A stretch of DNA of 64,000 nt from Procambarus clarkii (GCF_040958095.1 NC_091165.1:27054479-27118478); one strand, 5' to 3'; shown: positions 11,293 through 23,542, numbered from the stretch's first letter. Translations and numbers: made by a program. Notes: a model not told the origin generated them from the letters alone.

Positions 11293-11894
11293 CAGTCTAC
11301 AGCCACTCCACTAAACCACACTACAGTATGGTTTAGTCATCATACAGCCACCCCCCCCCCCCCATACAACAGCTTCACTCACCCATCACATGCCATGAGT
11401 TTTCCGTCAAGTGCAGTGTCAGAGTACTGGGTCAGGGGCGCAACAAGGAGTGCTATCATCGATTTCCTCCCTCCCTTACCCCTTACCCCCCCCCCTTTCG
11501 CGATGGCGCCCCCTCTCAACCACCACCCCCTTACTCGACTCCCCGCTTGCCTTCTCTCCCCTCACACGCAAACATGCACCAGGCGATACTTTCACACATC
11601 TCTTATATTCACCACAGTACCGTTGATATTCACAATTCTCTCACTTTTACAAAGGTCAAGTGGACCTTTATGTTGACACATCACCAGGACACTGACGACC
11701 AGGCTCAACGCGTCCGCGACACTGATAAACAATGGGAAAATAATTCATTATGACAATCTTTATTTGCCAAAAATTACTACCAGTACCGCCCAGAAGGCAT
11801 TGGTACACAGGTTTACGAGTAATATGTTACACTTGTATCATCGGCTTATGCCAAGTTAGCCAGCATAGGAACAGCCTTCAGACTAGCACTAATC

Positions 11895-11921
11895 ATTTCG
11901 ATCCCGGGTTGGGATCGAAAT
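11895..11921. repeat. Perfect 11-bp hairpin
   Basis: ATTTCGATCCC (11895-11905) pairs with GGGATCGAAAT (11911-11921) over loop GGGTT. Conserved at 48708-48734. Confidence 0.85.
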
Positions 11922-12454
11922 ATTGTACACACACTACGTTTCCTCGTGCTTTCAAAATAGCGGGTTCTTATTTTCATTCAGTATATAATTAAAAATAATA
12001 ATAAATGATTCTGAATGATCACTGCTACATTCTAAAAGCCGTTCCTATGTTGGCTTCCCTATCATACGCCGCTGATAAGTAACATATTACATGTTAAACC
12101 AGTGATAAATGTAACATATACGTCAGACCATTCCTGACATATGTGGCGCCTGCGTGGAGTGGTGTCTTCTTCAACACAAAGTATAGTTGGTGAAGGACCA
12201 GAAGTATGCCACCACACTGCTCCCAGAACACAGGTAAAAAGTTACGAGGAAAGACTAATGGAATTAAACCTCGCGTTACAATGGAGAGAGTTGGTCTAAG
12301 GGAGCCATGATTATCACACACAATTTCTCGGTGAAATTTATAGGACAGACAAAGGCAAATTACACTAAAAAATTTGTTTTTATTTGTTCCTAACACACAA
12401 GTGCTATTTTCTGATAGTTCATGCCTTAAAAGTCTAAGAAACGGCTGTTATTCC

Positions 12455-12590
12455 CTTCAAATTTTGCTTTGACCTTTGGCTAAGGCAGCTAAGGTATCTT
12501 CTTGAAGATACCTGAAGGCTGCCGACTTATGAAACCGTGTCTCCCAGCTCTAAATAACGATTCAGAAACCTTCGTGTACCTTCAAGGCGA
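12455..12590. repeat. Dispersed repeat with internal hairpin
   Basis: Shares CTTCAAA.TTTGCTT and flanking words with 14405-14530. Contains a hairpin AGGTATCTT-CTTG-AAGATACCT (12492-12513; copy B 49304-49325). Bases 12501-12524 match 14501-14524 in inverted orientation at 23 of 24 positions. Confidence 0.55.
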
Positions 12591-12900
12591 CGTATTAAAG
12601 TTGTCTTAGGCAGATGTCAAATAAAATTTTGAGGGGGGAAAAATAACTATTTTCTATACTTTTGAAGGCATACGCAATGAAAAAATAATACTTATACCCA
12701 GGAACACAAATTTTACATTATATTTGTATGGCAAATACATATACCGGCATGACCCCCGTGCTTGTATCAATGTTATGGCTTGGCCGTGGCACCTGAACAA
12801 GCACATTGATCATCTGCGGCTCTTCATGATGGTGAAGTCTTCAGAGGAGGAGGAGGATGTTTGGGAAATGTGAAACTAGGTAACGTTTGCAGACTAGTGA

Positions 12901-13019
12901 GGGAGAGAAGGGTGGTGGGGGTGGGGTAGAGAAGGGTGGGGTAGAGAAGGGTGGGGGAGAGAAGGGGGGGGGGGGAGAGAAGGGGGGGGAGAGAAGGGTG
13001 GGTGGGGGGGGAGTGAGGG
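12901..13019. repeat. G-rich polypurine tract
   Basis: About 120 bases of almost pure G/A on the plus strand, built of GAGAAGGGTGGGG-like units with runs of up to about 12 G. It has many potential G-quadruplex runs. Length differs by about 1-2 bases in copy B, as expected for homopolymer calls. Confidence 0.85.
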
Positions 13020-13512
13020 GGTTGCACGTACCCTCCCCGCCCACTTTATTAAATAAATTTAAGCAAGAGAAATTTTTCTTTCATCTGGTTTAATATTCCA
13101 CTGCAATGTAAGTTGTATACAATTTCGCCTCCAGTTAAAGCGCGGGGGTCACTTAGCAAATTAGAAACATGAACCGAAACTGGGCAAAAGGTGAGGCGAG
13201 CTGGGTGGGGAGCCATCTCAAAGTCACTTCCACAAGGCACTCACCTTCCATGCACTTGCTTGTTTAACTCAGAATTTTGTAACATTAATGACAGCTCTGC
13301 ATTCCTCCTAACAGTACTTCTCTTACTCCTCCACAATAATGCTCCAAGAAGAATCCGTTTTTTCTCTTGTTTTCATTTTTGGTATATATATTTCAAAACT
13401 CCAATTCACTGAGGAAAATCTTAACTTCTAACATGCAATTTTGATTAGAGCTCAAGCGAGAAAACCATGTTGAAGACGGGTCCGGCTCATCCCCCCCCTC
13501 TCCCCTTTCGTG

Positions 13513-13587
<75 letters not shown>
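13513..13587. repeat. (CA)n microsatellite
   Basis: About 75 bp of CA dinucleotides. The copy-B counterpart is 83 bp (50321-50403). Open frames of valine-cysteine repeats across it are artefacts. Confidence 0.97.
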
Positions 13588-13588
<1 letters not shown>

Positions 13589-13734
13589 AACCCCATCGGT
13601 AATTGTACAAACAGTTTCGTCAGAGATCTTAAAACATCTCAAGTGAGCACGGTTAATCCTACCCACAGAGCATGATGTACGTAGTGGCTTTGCTGCAGTG
13701 ACACCATTTCTAGTCTCGACTCTTAGCATGGAGC

Positions 13735-13985
13735 ATACCTGGAGAGGGTTTCGCGAGTTGTTCTGCTTCCCGAGAGCGGCCTGGGGCCAGGCTTGACTTG
13801 TGATAACATGACCCAACAGGCTGTTGCTTGGAGCGGCCCGCAGACCCCCACATCCACTACAACCTGGTTGGTACGACACTTCTTGCAAGAACTGATCTAA
13901 ATGCTTCTTCAAAGACTTCCACCTTTAGTTCTAGAAACATTTACAATGTTTGTTGGGAGAGCATTAAATAGCCGCGGCCTTCAGA
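13735..13985 (-). mobile_element. LINE fragment (family A)
   Basis: The minus strand encodes a decayed RLFNALPTNI, then LKKHLDQFLQ, then YQPGCSG and GGLRAAPSNSLLG. This is the end of the reverse transcriptase ORF and the family A 3' segment, ending in a CCAGGTATG tail. Copy B at 50551-50801. Confidence 0.7.
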
Positions 13986-14756
13986 AGTAGCCTAAGTCAC
14001 TCTGCACAATAATATAATGTTAATAAGAGAATGGCATATAAATTTGTCAAACTATTTGGTCTGGTTACCTAAGTACAGTACTCGCATAATTGTCGTTATC
14101 TAATTGTGCTTGCGAGTAATTGAGCTTTGGCTTTTGGGCCCTGTCTCTCAACCTTCAATTAACTGAGCTGGCATACAGGCTTCCGATCCTATAGGGTTCT
14201 ATCATAGCAACATTTGAAACGAGGTACTCTTCCTCCACAAATTCACTTTGTGTATTCCATTTCTTGACTACTAGGAAACTGAACAAGTTCTATTCATGTC
14301 TGTGACTTATTTCGTTACTCAATTTCAGTATGTACCTTTCCTTGTTCGTGTACCACCAATCTTAAATAATGCAATGTAAAAGTATAGAAAATGGCAATTA
14401 TTTCCTTCAAACTTTGCTTAAGATAGCTTAGGTAAGACGTCTCTCAGGTGCCTGAATGCTCCAGACTCCTTATCTAGAGCCATGCCATCGTTTCGTTAAC
14501 CGGCAGCCTTCAGGTACCTTCAAGACTCCTTCCCTGTTGCCATGTTGACACTACAATGTCAGTTGTAGTGTTAACGCAAGACACTACATACAATGAGTTG
14601 AGCACACCAACAGCAAATTTAATGTCAACTATTGATGGTTTACAGTTATAATGGTAAATGAATGATAATGTACACAAATATTGGTGAAACACGGTTTAGA
14701 ATATCCCTAACAAACACCAAGGTGAAGGTGAGGAAGAAGGGGGCGCAGCATGAAAT

Positions 14757-14880
14757 TGAAATAAGTTTATTGAGGTAAAATACACACAAAGGGATGAGGT
14801 AGCTCAAGCTATTCTCACCCCGTTCAGTACATCGTGTTAATACATACATAGGGGCGCAGCATGGGGATGGTAAACTAGCA
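14757..14880 (-). mobile_element. Retroposon 3' end (TTTTACCTSAATAAAC family)
   Basis: The minus strand ends TGTATTTTACCTCAATAAAC, sharing TTTTACCT.AATAAAC with the element at 28349-28490. It includes an AATAAA signal. I recall this as a frequent decapod repeat. The upstream boundary is uncertain. Confidence 0.5.
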
Positions 14881-15242
14881 GTGCCTTCACCCTCCCCCGG
14901 CACCAGTCTGAACCCCGACCTTTACTTTCCACCTCACAACACCCGTATTATATGTTACAACCTTACACCCCCCATCACTATACTGTGCTATCGGGTCTCC
15001 CATGTTATCCTGAACTGATCTCTTACTCCCTGTATAAACACATGCTCTTGCTCTCCCTCTCGTTATCAGGCACGAATCCACCCCAGGTTATAAGGGACTG
15101 GTGTAGCGAGCAACAGCCTAGAGCGGTCACCATGGAAACCCGAGGCTCGGGTCGAGGTGGCAAAGTAGACTGGTGAAGCTCTGCCACATCACAAACCTCT
15201 GAGCTAGTTCTCTCAAGTGAAGCAGCAGCAGGAGCTCTGTCG

Positions 15243-15416
15243 TCGATATATGTGCTTCAGCCTACAGTTTAGACCTATTGTCTTATGTGTGACCCTCTGT
15301 CCTGCGTGACAGTGAATACCAGCATTATCCTCACTTTTAATAAGACTATCAAAATCCTCACATTAGGCAAAATTGTAATTAATTTTGTCAATAAAGATGT
15401 TAATAATAATAATAAG
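15243..15416 (+). mobile_element. Retroposon 3' end with AATAAA and TAA-repeat tail
   Basis: Plus-strand counterpart of 6706-6895. Ends GTCAATAAAGATGTTAATAA followed by AATAATAATAAG. The AATAAA signal and trinucleotide tail are typical of non-LTR elements that end in TAA repeats, such as I-type elements. Copy B at 52059-52232. Confidence 0.75.
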
Positions 15417-15880
15417 TCGCAGCCAAGGCATTCCCACCACCCTGCACCCACCACCACCAACTCACTTGGGTTTGCTCAGTGAAACGTAGTCAGTGACTCG
15501 AGTTTCCATCGAGTAAAATGTCTAATTTCCAGTCCAAAGTTCCAAGATTTGGTCACGCTCTCATTCAGGATTCTACGCGCGTAATCCTCGGAGATGACCC
15601 GACACAGCACTAACGTAAATACAAACCAGTTTTGAGCTTGCATCAAGGAACCGGTTCTGTTTTGTCACCAACTGGAAGCAGGTGTGGCGGCGATGCAGCA
15701 AAATTGTACACCCGGCACTGTGCTGACCTACATACTCACTCACGTTTCCGGTCACCTTACGTTGCTAGGGCTTATAAAATACTATTCCATGACAATTACT
15801 ACAATAATCTAAAGTAGATGAAGCTCCCGACCCACAACTACCGTTAATTAACGGATGAGAATTATCCACTAATACTAAGG

Positions 15881-16654
15881 CTCGTACTTATCAAAGAGGC
15901 TCGTACTCGTCAAAGAGGCTCGTACTCGTCAAAGAGGCTCGTACTCGTCAAAGAGGCTCGTACTCGTCAAAGAGGCTCGTACTCGTCAAAGAGGCTCGTA
16001 CTCGTCAAAGAGGCTCGTACTCGTCAAAGAGGCTCGTACTCGTCAAAGAGGCTCGTACTCGTCTAATACGCTCGTACTCGTCTAATACGCTCGTACTCGT
16101 CTAATACGCTCGTACTCGTCTAATACGCTCGTACTCGTCTAATACGCTCGTACTCGTCTAATACGCTCGTACTCGTCTAATACGCTCGTACTCGTCTAAT
16201 ACGCTCGTACTCGTCTAATACGCTCGTACTCGTCTAATACGCTCGTACTCGTCTAATACGCTCGTACTCGTCTAATACGCTCGTACTCGTCTAATACGCT
16301 CGTACTCGTCTAATACGCTCGTACTCGTCTAATACGCTCGTACTCGTCTAATACGCTCGTACTCGTCTAATACGCTCGTACTCGTCTAATACGCTCGTAC
16401 TCGTCTAATACGCTCGTACTCGTCTAATACGCTCGTACTCGTCTAATACGCTCGTACTCGTCTAATACGCTCGTACTCGTCTAATACGCTCGTACTCGTC
16501 TAATACGCTCGAACTCGTCTAATACGCTCGAACTCATCTAATACGCTCGTACTCATCTAATACGCTCGTACTCATCTAATACGCTCGTACTCATCTAATA
16601 CGCTCGAACTTATCTAATACGCTCGAGCTTATCTAATACGCTCGAGCTTATCTA
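15881..16654 (+). repeat. 19-bp minisatellite, 41 units
   Basis: Units begin CTCGTACT every 19 bases from 15881. Units 1-9 carry AAAGAGG at the end, units 10-33 carry TAATACG and are nearly identical. Units 34-41 show accumulating changes (CTCGAACT, CTCATC, CTCGAGCTTATC). Same length in copy B (52697-53470). Confidence 0.97.
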
Positions 16655-16899
16655 TCTTGAGGTTATCTTGAGATGATTTAGGGGTTTTAGTGTCCCCGCG
16701 GCCCGGTCCTCGACCAGGCCTCCACCCCCAGGAAGCAGCCCGTGACAGCTGACTAACACCCAGGTACCTATTTTACTGCTAGGTAACAGGGGCATAGGGT
16801 GAAAGAAACTCTGCCCATTGTTTCTCGCCGGCGCCTGGAATCGAACCCAGGACCACAGGATCACAAGTCCAGCGTGCTGTCCGCTCGGCCGACCGGCTA
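16655..16899 (-). mobile_element. Full-length tRNA-derived SINE
   Basis: On the minus strand the head GCCGGTCGGCCGAGCGGAC holds a box A (16879-16890). A box B GGTTCGATTCC lies at 16837-16847, and GCCGG at the start can pair with CCGGC after it. The box A wording (GGCCGAGCGG) suggests a class II (Ser/Leu) tRNA ancestor. The body is as in 10787-11002, and the tail has GACCGGGCCGCGGGGACAC then CTCAAGATAACCTCAAGATA. Inserted into the 19-bp minisatellite. Not a functional tRNA gene. Confidence 0.9.
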
Positions 16900-17155
16900 C
16901 AATACGCTAGTATTATCTAATACGCTCGTACTTATCTAATTCGCTAGTATTATATAATACGCTAGTATTATATAATACGCTCGTACTTATCTAATTCGCT
17001 AGTATTATATAATACACTAGTATTATATAATACGCTAGTATTATATAATACGCTAGTATTATCTAATACGCTCGTACTTATCTAATTCGCTAGCATTATC
17101 TAATTCGCTAGTATTATCTAATACGCTCGTACTTATCTAATATGCAAGTATTATG
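16900..17155 (+). repeat. Diverged continuation of the 19-bp minisatellite
   Basis: Units such as ATACGCTAGTATTATCTA and TTCGCTAGTATTATATA, 17-19 bp with many substitutions, continue the array on the far side of the SINE. They fade out near 17155. Copy B at 53713-53968. Confidence 0.85.
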
Positions 17156-20100
17156 ATAACTTGTCAAGACTCGCACGGTATACATGAACCCTGGTGCACC
17201 ACCCCCGTGAGGCGTGTAGAAAGCCAAACTGGTATAGATGAACCCCGGCAAACATTACACAAGCACCTTCACCGTGCACAAAAACTTGCATATTCAAGAC
17301 TGTTACGACACTGACGATACTCGGCACCGACGGCAGCAAACACACTGTAGGCTCAAGAGACCCGAAATTCATGGAATTGTAAGAGACGGCTGGGGAAACG
17401 CCCCATAAATAATGTCAACTCGACTCCCACAAAATATCAACCCTTAGGCAACCATATGAGCCAGACGAGAGGCCTCACATATATGATGAGACACATGCTT
17501 AACCGTGCAAAAGAATTAATAATCTACTTCCAAGGGACTTTACTCAAGAGAAACCCAAGCTAAACTCTTGTCTCTATAACGCTTTGGAACCGTCCAGCGG
17601 GTCAATAACCCCGCACCGGTTCCTGTCTAGAAAATAATAATTATAACAAACAGCTGACGCACAGTTTTTCCTCTTATGTGGTGTCTAAGGTAACTTAAAA
17701 TACTAAATATTCTAGCTGGATCTTACCCAAGTGTCTAAGACTGACTATGCGAGCGTGCGTGTTGTGGGGACAGGGGGTAACAACCTACACACGGGAGTGT
17801 AGGACGAGATGAGAACTGAACGAGAGTGCAAGTGGGCGAATAAGTGGAGGGAGGCGACTTTGCAGAGGAGCTTGGCGGCACGTGAGGCGGGTGTGGGGTG
17901 ACCGGCCCCTCATGGGTCACTAGCCACCCACCACCCCCCTCCCTTCACCCCAACCGTGCAAAACCCCACCTCGTGAAGCAACTCCCCTCCCCTCCCATCC
18001 CCCACTAAGCTGTCCCTAGTCCCCCCTTGTGGCTCTGGCCAGCCGGCTTCCACAACTGCCCTCCAGCGACACTACAGGTTGGTACGATCAGAGCGCCTCT
18101 GTTGTCGCCTTTCACTCCGCTTCACACACCACCTGTTTGCCCCACACCAGCTGAAACGAGCCCCAAGTATAATACATTCTTCAGTTCCTTATCATCGAGT
18201 TACCTAGAGATGATTCCAGAGTTCTTCTACGCCAAGCCCGCTCTGGGAGCACGCTTATCTAATCAGTTCGCTTTGAATCACCTGTCTGCCCTCCTGGCTG
18301 AAACTTGTGTGGTCTCTGGAGGAAGGTGGCAAGGGCTTGCTACCACATTTACAGTTTCAGGGGCAGGCACCACCTTATCTGCTGCATCACTCCTCACTTC
18401 AAAAGCCTCTCCCGTTTCATGGTGGGAGCCAAATAGTGCCTTCTAACTAAACTTCACGATCATAGAAAAGTTGAGTACAGACAGATTCCCATGTTACTAA
18501 CCGTAATACTGCCCACACTTCTCACCCCCTTCCCTCTCATCCCAGCCCGTGTTTACCAAGCATCCCCTCACCCCACGTCACACCTGTATCACCTGTATAC
18601 CGGCTACGCCCTCCCCCCCTCACATGTGTACTACCCTAACCCCCCATCCCACCCCTCGCCTGTATACCAACGAACCTTCTCCCCACCTAGCCTGTGTATC
18701 GACTAATCCCATCCACGCTCCTCTGTGTATCGACTAACCCTCTCCCATCCCCCCCACCTGTGTACTGATGCCCTCCCATCTTGTATACCTGCCATCTTAA
18801 CCGTACAAGCGTATCCATTCCATCCCATTGTCTCCCGAGTTTCATCCATTATTTAAGACGACCTTCCCGTCTACTCCTCCTTGACAGTTTCCCCTCCCAC
18901 CCACACTTGCTTCACAACCCATAATATTAAGATGGTACTTATTCATTTTGTTTACGTAATTATCACTACGAAGATGTAAAATATGTTAACTAGGGCCATT
19001 AGTGTTGTTACTAAAGGCTGGAGGTGTGCACGAATGACTCAAAGGCGGATGCACAGAGCAGGGTTCAGTCACACGGCCCACTCATCACCACTTCAAAATT
19101 CCACTTGACCCAGAAAGACTCTGGAGAACTAGCGGGCGTCTGCTCCAGTGACAAACATTTCATCGACTAAAGCCCACACTTGCTACACAATATTAGCATT
19201 AACTATACCTGTTAAAAGCTACCTAACCTAACCACAAGTGATTACATGGTAAAATACTCTAGTCCTAAGTCAGTTCCAACAACCAAAGATCTGACTTGGT
19301 TATAACTAACGGTATAATATCCCTGCAAGCGACGGCGAACACCCTTTTGTCTTGCTCACCAAACGGGACACAAGCGGCGGCGGGAGTTGGGTCTGGTGTA
19401 TCCGGTGATCTTCACATCCGGCGACGGGGTTCTGGCTGCAGCACCGGCGTCGCCTCAGGCAACCGCAAGAACATCACTTTATGGAAAGGCAACAGAAGGT
19501 AGCACGTAACCAGCCCGCCTCCGAGCAACGCTCCACAGCCCGCCTACCAGCAAGCATCATAAGACCCTTTCTGATCTTTTGTTCAATAAGAATATGCCTA
19601 GGCTGAGTGCCACTTGGTGCCGCAGTCTCCAGCACCCTATCGTGATTTTTCAATTAAGCTTTACACAGCCTGCCTCTTAACCAGTTTGAAAATGACCTAC
19701 ACCTTTGTTCATTCATTTATATCTTGGTACATATCTTTAGCTCAAATGATCTTACAGAGCCTAGGGACGGTGTTCATACCACTCGTGATCCAGTCTCTGC
19801 TAACTGAACCTACACACACGCTAGTTTATTAAGAGTTGGGAGGCGGCGGCGGCACCGTGGCTCATCCCCCGTAAACACAAATTGGTAAGTCTTACACACA
19901 GAAACATCACCGTCAGAGAGAACCACCTCCGAATCCGACGCCGTGTACTCAATACTCAGAAATCATAGTGTGTTACTGAGAAAGTCCCAGTCAACCACTC
20001 TGCCTCGGGGTTTACAACATGAGTGTGTCCCCGTAAGTCACCCTCCGGGGAGCTATATCATCACGCCAACCCGAGCGCACTCCAACTTTAGTGCCAACTC

Positions 20101-20717
20101 ATGAGGTCAAAGGTTAAAACATATGCACACCCGAAGCAATCACAATGTCGCCCTGCACTATAAATGATTGCTGGAACAGTTAACTATAATACGAGATTAG
20201 GAGTAAAAAAAAATACGTTAAGAACGGAAACCTTTAAAAACTAATCAAAGGAAATAAAGGCTGCACAGATTGATAAGAGAAGAGAGGGGGGGAAGTGGGA
20301 AAGCGATGGAAGGGGGGAGAGAGATGGGAGGAAGTAGTGAGGTGAGCGAGCAGAGTTGCCAGCACTCGCCCAGCCCCACCACAACCATGACTCATGCGCA
20401 CTCACAAACCTGCCACTACCACACTTGCTCCCACAAACTCTCCATATACGAGAGACTATCACTGCGCAAAAAATAACTATTCTTGTTAAACTACACATCG
20501 ACGTTAGGTCTACTTCCAGTAGCAAAATAAACACAGGCCACTTGATGCGTTGCCCGGCGACATTAACCATAAAAGAAGCCATTTTCCCCTATATTTTTTT
20601 AATATATCACGTTATTGTGATTTTTATTGTGCATTACGTCCCTTGTGGGACTCCCCGAGTAACGCTAAGCACTAAATTATATACAAATCACAGTCGCTTG
20701 TTATATATAGTCTAACA
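17156..20717. other. Gene-free stretch of the duplicated block
   Basis: No supported gene. The longest open frame (18027-18446, 139 codons) is not like any family I know. In copy B an extra C breaks its 5' part. 18490-18790 is a pyrimidine-rich stretch with degenerate CCTGTGTAYCGACTAAYCCC-like units of uneven length. Confidence 0.45.
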
Positions 20718-20759
20718 AAAATTGTCAGTCAGGTTTTTGCCGCCTCGTCTGACAATTTT
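20718..20759. repeat. Inverted repeat, 11-bp stem
   Basis: AAAATTGTCAG (20718-20728) pairs with CTGACAATTTT (20749-20759) over a 20-base loop containing a T-run. Counterpart at about 57529-57570. Confidence 0.8.
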
Positions 20760-23510
20760 CTCAATGAGGCAGGGAGGGAGGGGTGAGCGGTACGGCTCAC
20801 CTGAGACCCGGGAGGGCTGTACATGAAAGGCTGTCTCGCCCACGGCCACGGCTCAATCCGCTTTCTCTACCACCAAACCTATACTCCTCGCTAGCTTCAC
20901 GCATTATTTCCAAATACTGTACACTAATACTAAGTGTGAAACGCGCGAAAACATTTTTTTTTAACTTACATTTTTTTTAATACATAATTGAATAGTTTTT
21001 ATCAGCATTCTAAACCATTTTTTAAAATACAAAACGGCACTTTAGATCTAAAATATAACTAATTTATCTAAATTTACTAAACTTTTTAAATTTATAATAT
21101 TCAAAATTGCACCATATTAATCAAAATGGTACATGTGTCCATGTATCCTACATCTTCACTAAAGTTACAAACATTAGGGACAATAAACCATTTGCTGGTA
21201 TGTAGTGCATAAGCTCAAGCAACAGATTTGCGCCGAAGAAAACACACTGATAACTTTACAGAATAATACTGCCACTAGAAAACCATACAGATAAGAGACA
21301 AAAAAAATCGTGCTCAGCAATGAACTGGACATCCTGTGAATGGAATTTTGTTGTCCAATGACCATGATGAGCCACATGCTGAACTAGCAAGCAAGGCAGT
21401 CAGGAAACCTACAGCACTGAGGTTTTTACCTACTTGACAGCAGTGGTAGCAAAACTTTAAACTCGTATGAAGTACAAGTTGGCTTGCTTCTTTAGTATGC
21501 ACCGCTCTCTCTGACTTCTACAGGATTGGCAGTACATCAAAGCCTCAAGCACTGGAGACATGTCGGTTGCCTTAATGAATGCACAAGACTAATGTACTTA
21601 AAGATTCTCATCTTGGCCCAGCTTCATGCAAAACCAGAAGACGGCAACTACAACACAAGGCCCTCAGCCAACTGTAGTCTCAAACTGTCTTATCATTCTT
21701 AACAACGCTCCCTCTGATCATTCATTCTTCGACTGATTCACATTTCCAACACGTCTTCTGGACCGTACTGTTGATTAGAAATTAAGGCCATTTGAAATAA
21801 AACCGGCATTCATTTAGCTCCAGCGTCATACTATACACTCATTCTGTATTAGTGCAATAACATCAAATAAAGTTTAGGCAATACTTGACAAATCAAATTA
21901 TGCTCATTCAACAAAAAAATTATTTTTACGGTCAGGCTTCCAGTATTAATTTAGGATAATTTTTAAACCTTTTAATGATATTTTGTTACTACACGTTACT
22001 ACAATGACCACCTTTTTTATTAATGTGATCATAACTTTCAAAAGCTGTCAGAGACGATCAATACAAAATGCCATCAATACCTCTCGCTAACCAGGGATCA
22101 TGACGAGCCACAGGAGGATGGAGTAGCTTATGGTTATGGCGATGACACCAACAACGGCATTAATGACGGAAAATGGGGGCGGAGGAGAAGAGGGGTGGAG
22201 GGGTGCAAACAGCAACCCGTCTCCTGTTTACTCTTCACCACCCCGCCCTCTAGTGCTATAATTAGTAGTGTCTCGCTGCCTGGCCAGCCACACCTCTCTC
22301 TTCCCTTCAACATGTACACCCAGATCCTGACCACGCCTTGCTCTTTTCCGCTCTCACTAACAACTCTTCTCTACTTCATCTCGCTTACTCCCCAAGCCAA
22401 TGTGGACACAGGTGTGTCGTGACGAGTCCTCTGAGAACCCCACACCTGCTGCAAAACCATAAATACACAGCTACAACGTGGCGAACTGCATGCATCCTTA
22501 CAGTTCCACTGGCAACTAATCTCGCCCACACATGACACTTTACTTGTGGAAGTGGTTTCAGTCCATGAGCCAATTTGTGTGTAACCTTTCTTCACTACAA
22601 ATCCCAGGATGGGTAAACAGTGCAAAGTAAACTAAAACGCTGGAATCTGAAATGCCGTTTACATAGAAGTATTTAATTACTTTGTTGGATATCATTAGTT
22701 TCCAGTAAAGTTGTGTTAAATCTTGCAGGAATATTTATATCTAACTACAATAAACAATTATAGTACAGTATCACAATTGATCATAAAGGCCATCTCTCTG
22801 TCACAGATTCGAGGTATAACATTTTAAGGCAAGAGAACATGCATAGGCCGAAGTTAATATCACCTGTAACTGCTTGAAACTAGGGCTAATGCTATGTATG
22901 TGGTTGTTTACGAAATAAACTTTTATCCTGCAACGGCTAATTGAACAAAACAATTCCGAAACTTTAAAAAAAATCACATCATTAAAGAAAAGGGCATTTT
23001 CGATACAAAATTTGTATGGTGCATCATCCCTATTATTCTAATTGCAGTAATCCAACATGCCTATTATACTTAAGCAAATACTGTCTACTAATGCATCTTG
23101 ACGGGTTGAGGACACACCAGACTTGTCCTTGACTAGTGCTTCAACAACTAGTCAGTGGGTCCCCCTCAACGTGCATGAACCTGCACTTAACCTTCCCTAG
23201 AGAAGAACAATAAATAATATCAATTATACCGTTAACAAATCAATACCGTCCAAGAGCGAGTGCTGCGACAGCAATATGCAATAATACTGTATACGAGTCG
23301 AAGTCCTATGCACTGTGTATATGTAGCGGGAGAGTACAGGTAAAGTTGGTGTTCAGGCGATTATACTTAGTATAGTATAGCGAGTGTAAGCGTGACCAAC
23401 TAAAAGGGTGTTGACCTTAAGTAAGACTTAACAGCTAAATTAAATGGCGGACTCCAGCACTATGGGTACCATATACCAGCGCCCACCACTAGCAAAACAC
23501 TAACCATAGT
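20760..23510. other. AT-rich gene-free stretch
   Basis: No supported gene. Around 21330-21410 the plus strand reads DHDEPHAELASKAVRKP, faintly reminiscent of the end of a retroelement RNase H, with stops nearby. Too weak to call. Confidence 0.35.
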
Positions 23511-23542
23511 ATTAAATTCCGCCAGATCTGGCGGAATTTAAT
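23511..23542. repeat. 32-bp perfect palindrome without loop
   Basis: ATTAAATTCCGCCAGA is followed immediately by its exact reverse complement, centred on AGATCT. In copy B (60322-60351) the same site has lost one C and one G, so the symmetry is broken. No gene adjoins it. Confidence 0.95.

Noticed and set aside
13393-13912. Val-Cys-rich open frame joined to LINE sequence
   Set aside because: It is the (CA)n microsatellite read in frame next to a LINE fragment.
15110-15176. ATG in good context (CACCATGG) with a preceding acceptor-like CAG
   Set aside because: Only 14 codons before a stop and no conserved content.
15881-16654. CRISPR-like array
   Set aside because: Units are contiguous 19-bp tandem repeats with no unique spacers, in an animal genome.
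16837-16899. A tRNA gene on the minus strand
   Set aside because: It has box A and box B but is the head of a SINE with a long non-tRNA body and LINE-like tail. The cloverleaf is imperfect.
18027-18446. 139-codon open frame on the plus strand
   Set aside because: No recognisable domain, biased composition from pyrimidine-rich DNA, and a one-base insertion in copy B shifts its 5' part. It could at most be a lineage-specific exon.
21300-21420. RNase H-like reading DHDEPHAELASKAV
   Set aside because: Only a short weak match with nearby stops; not enough to call a retroelement.
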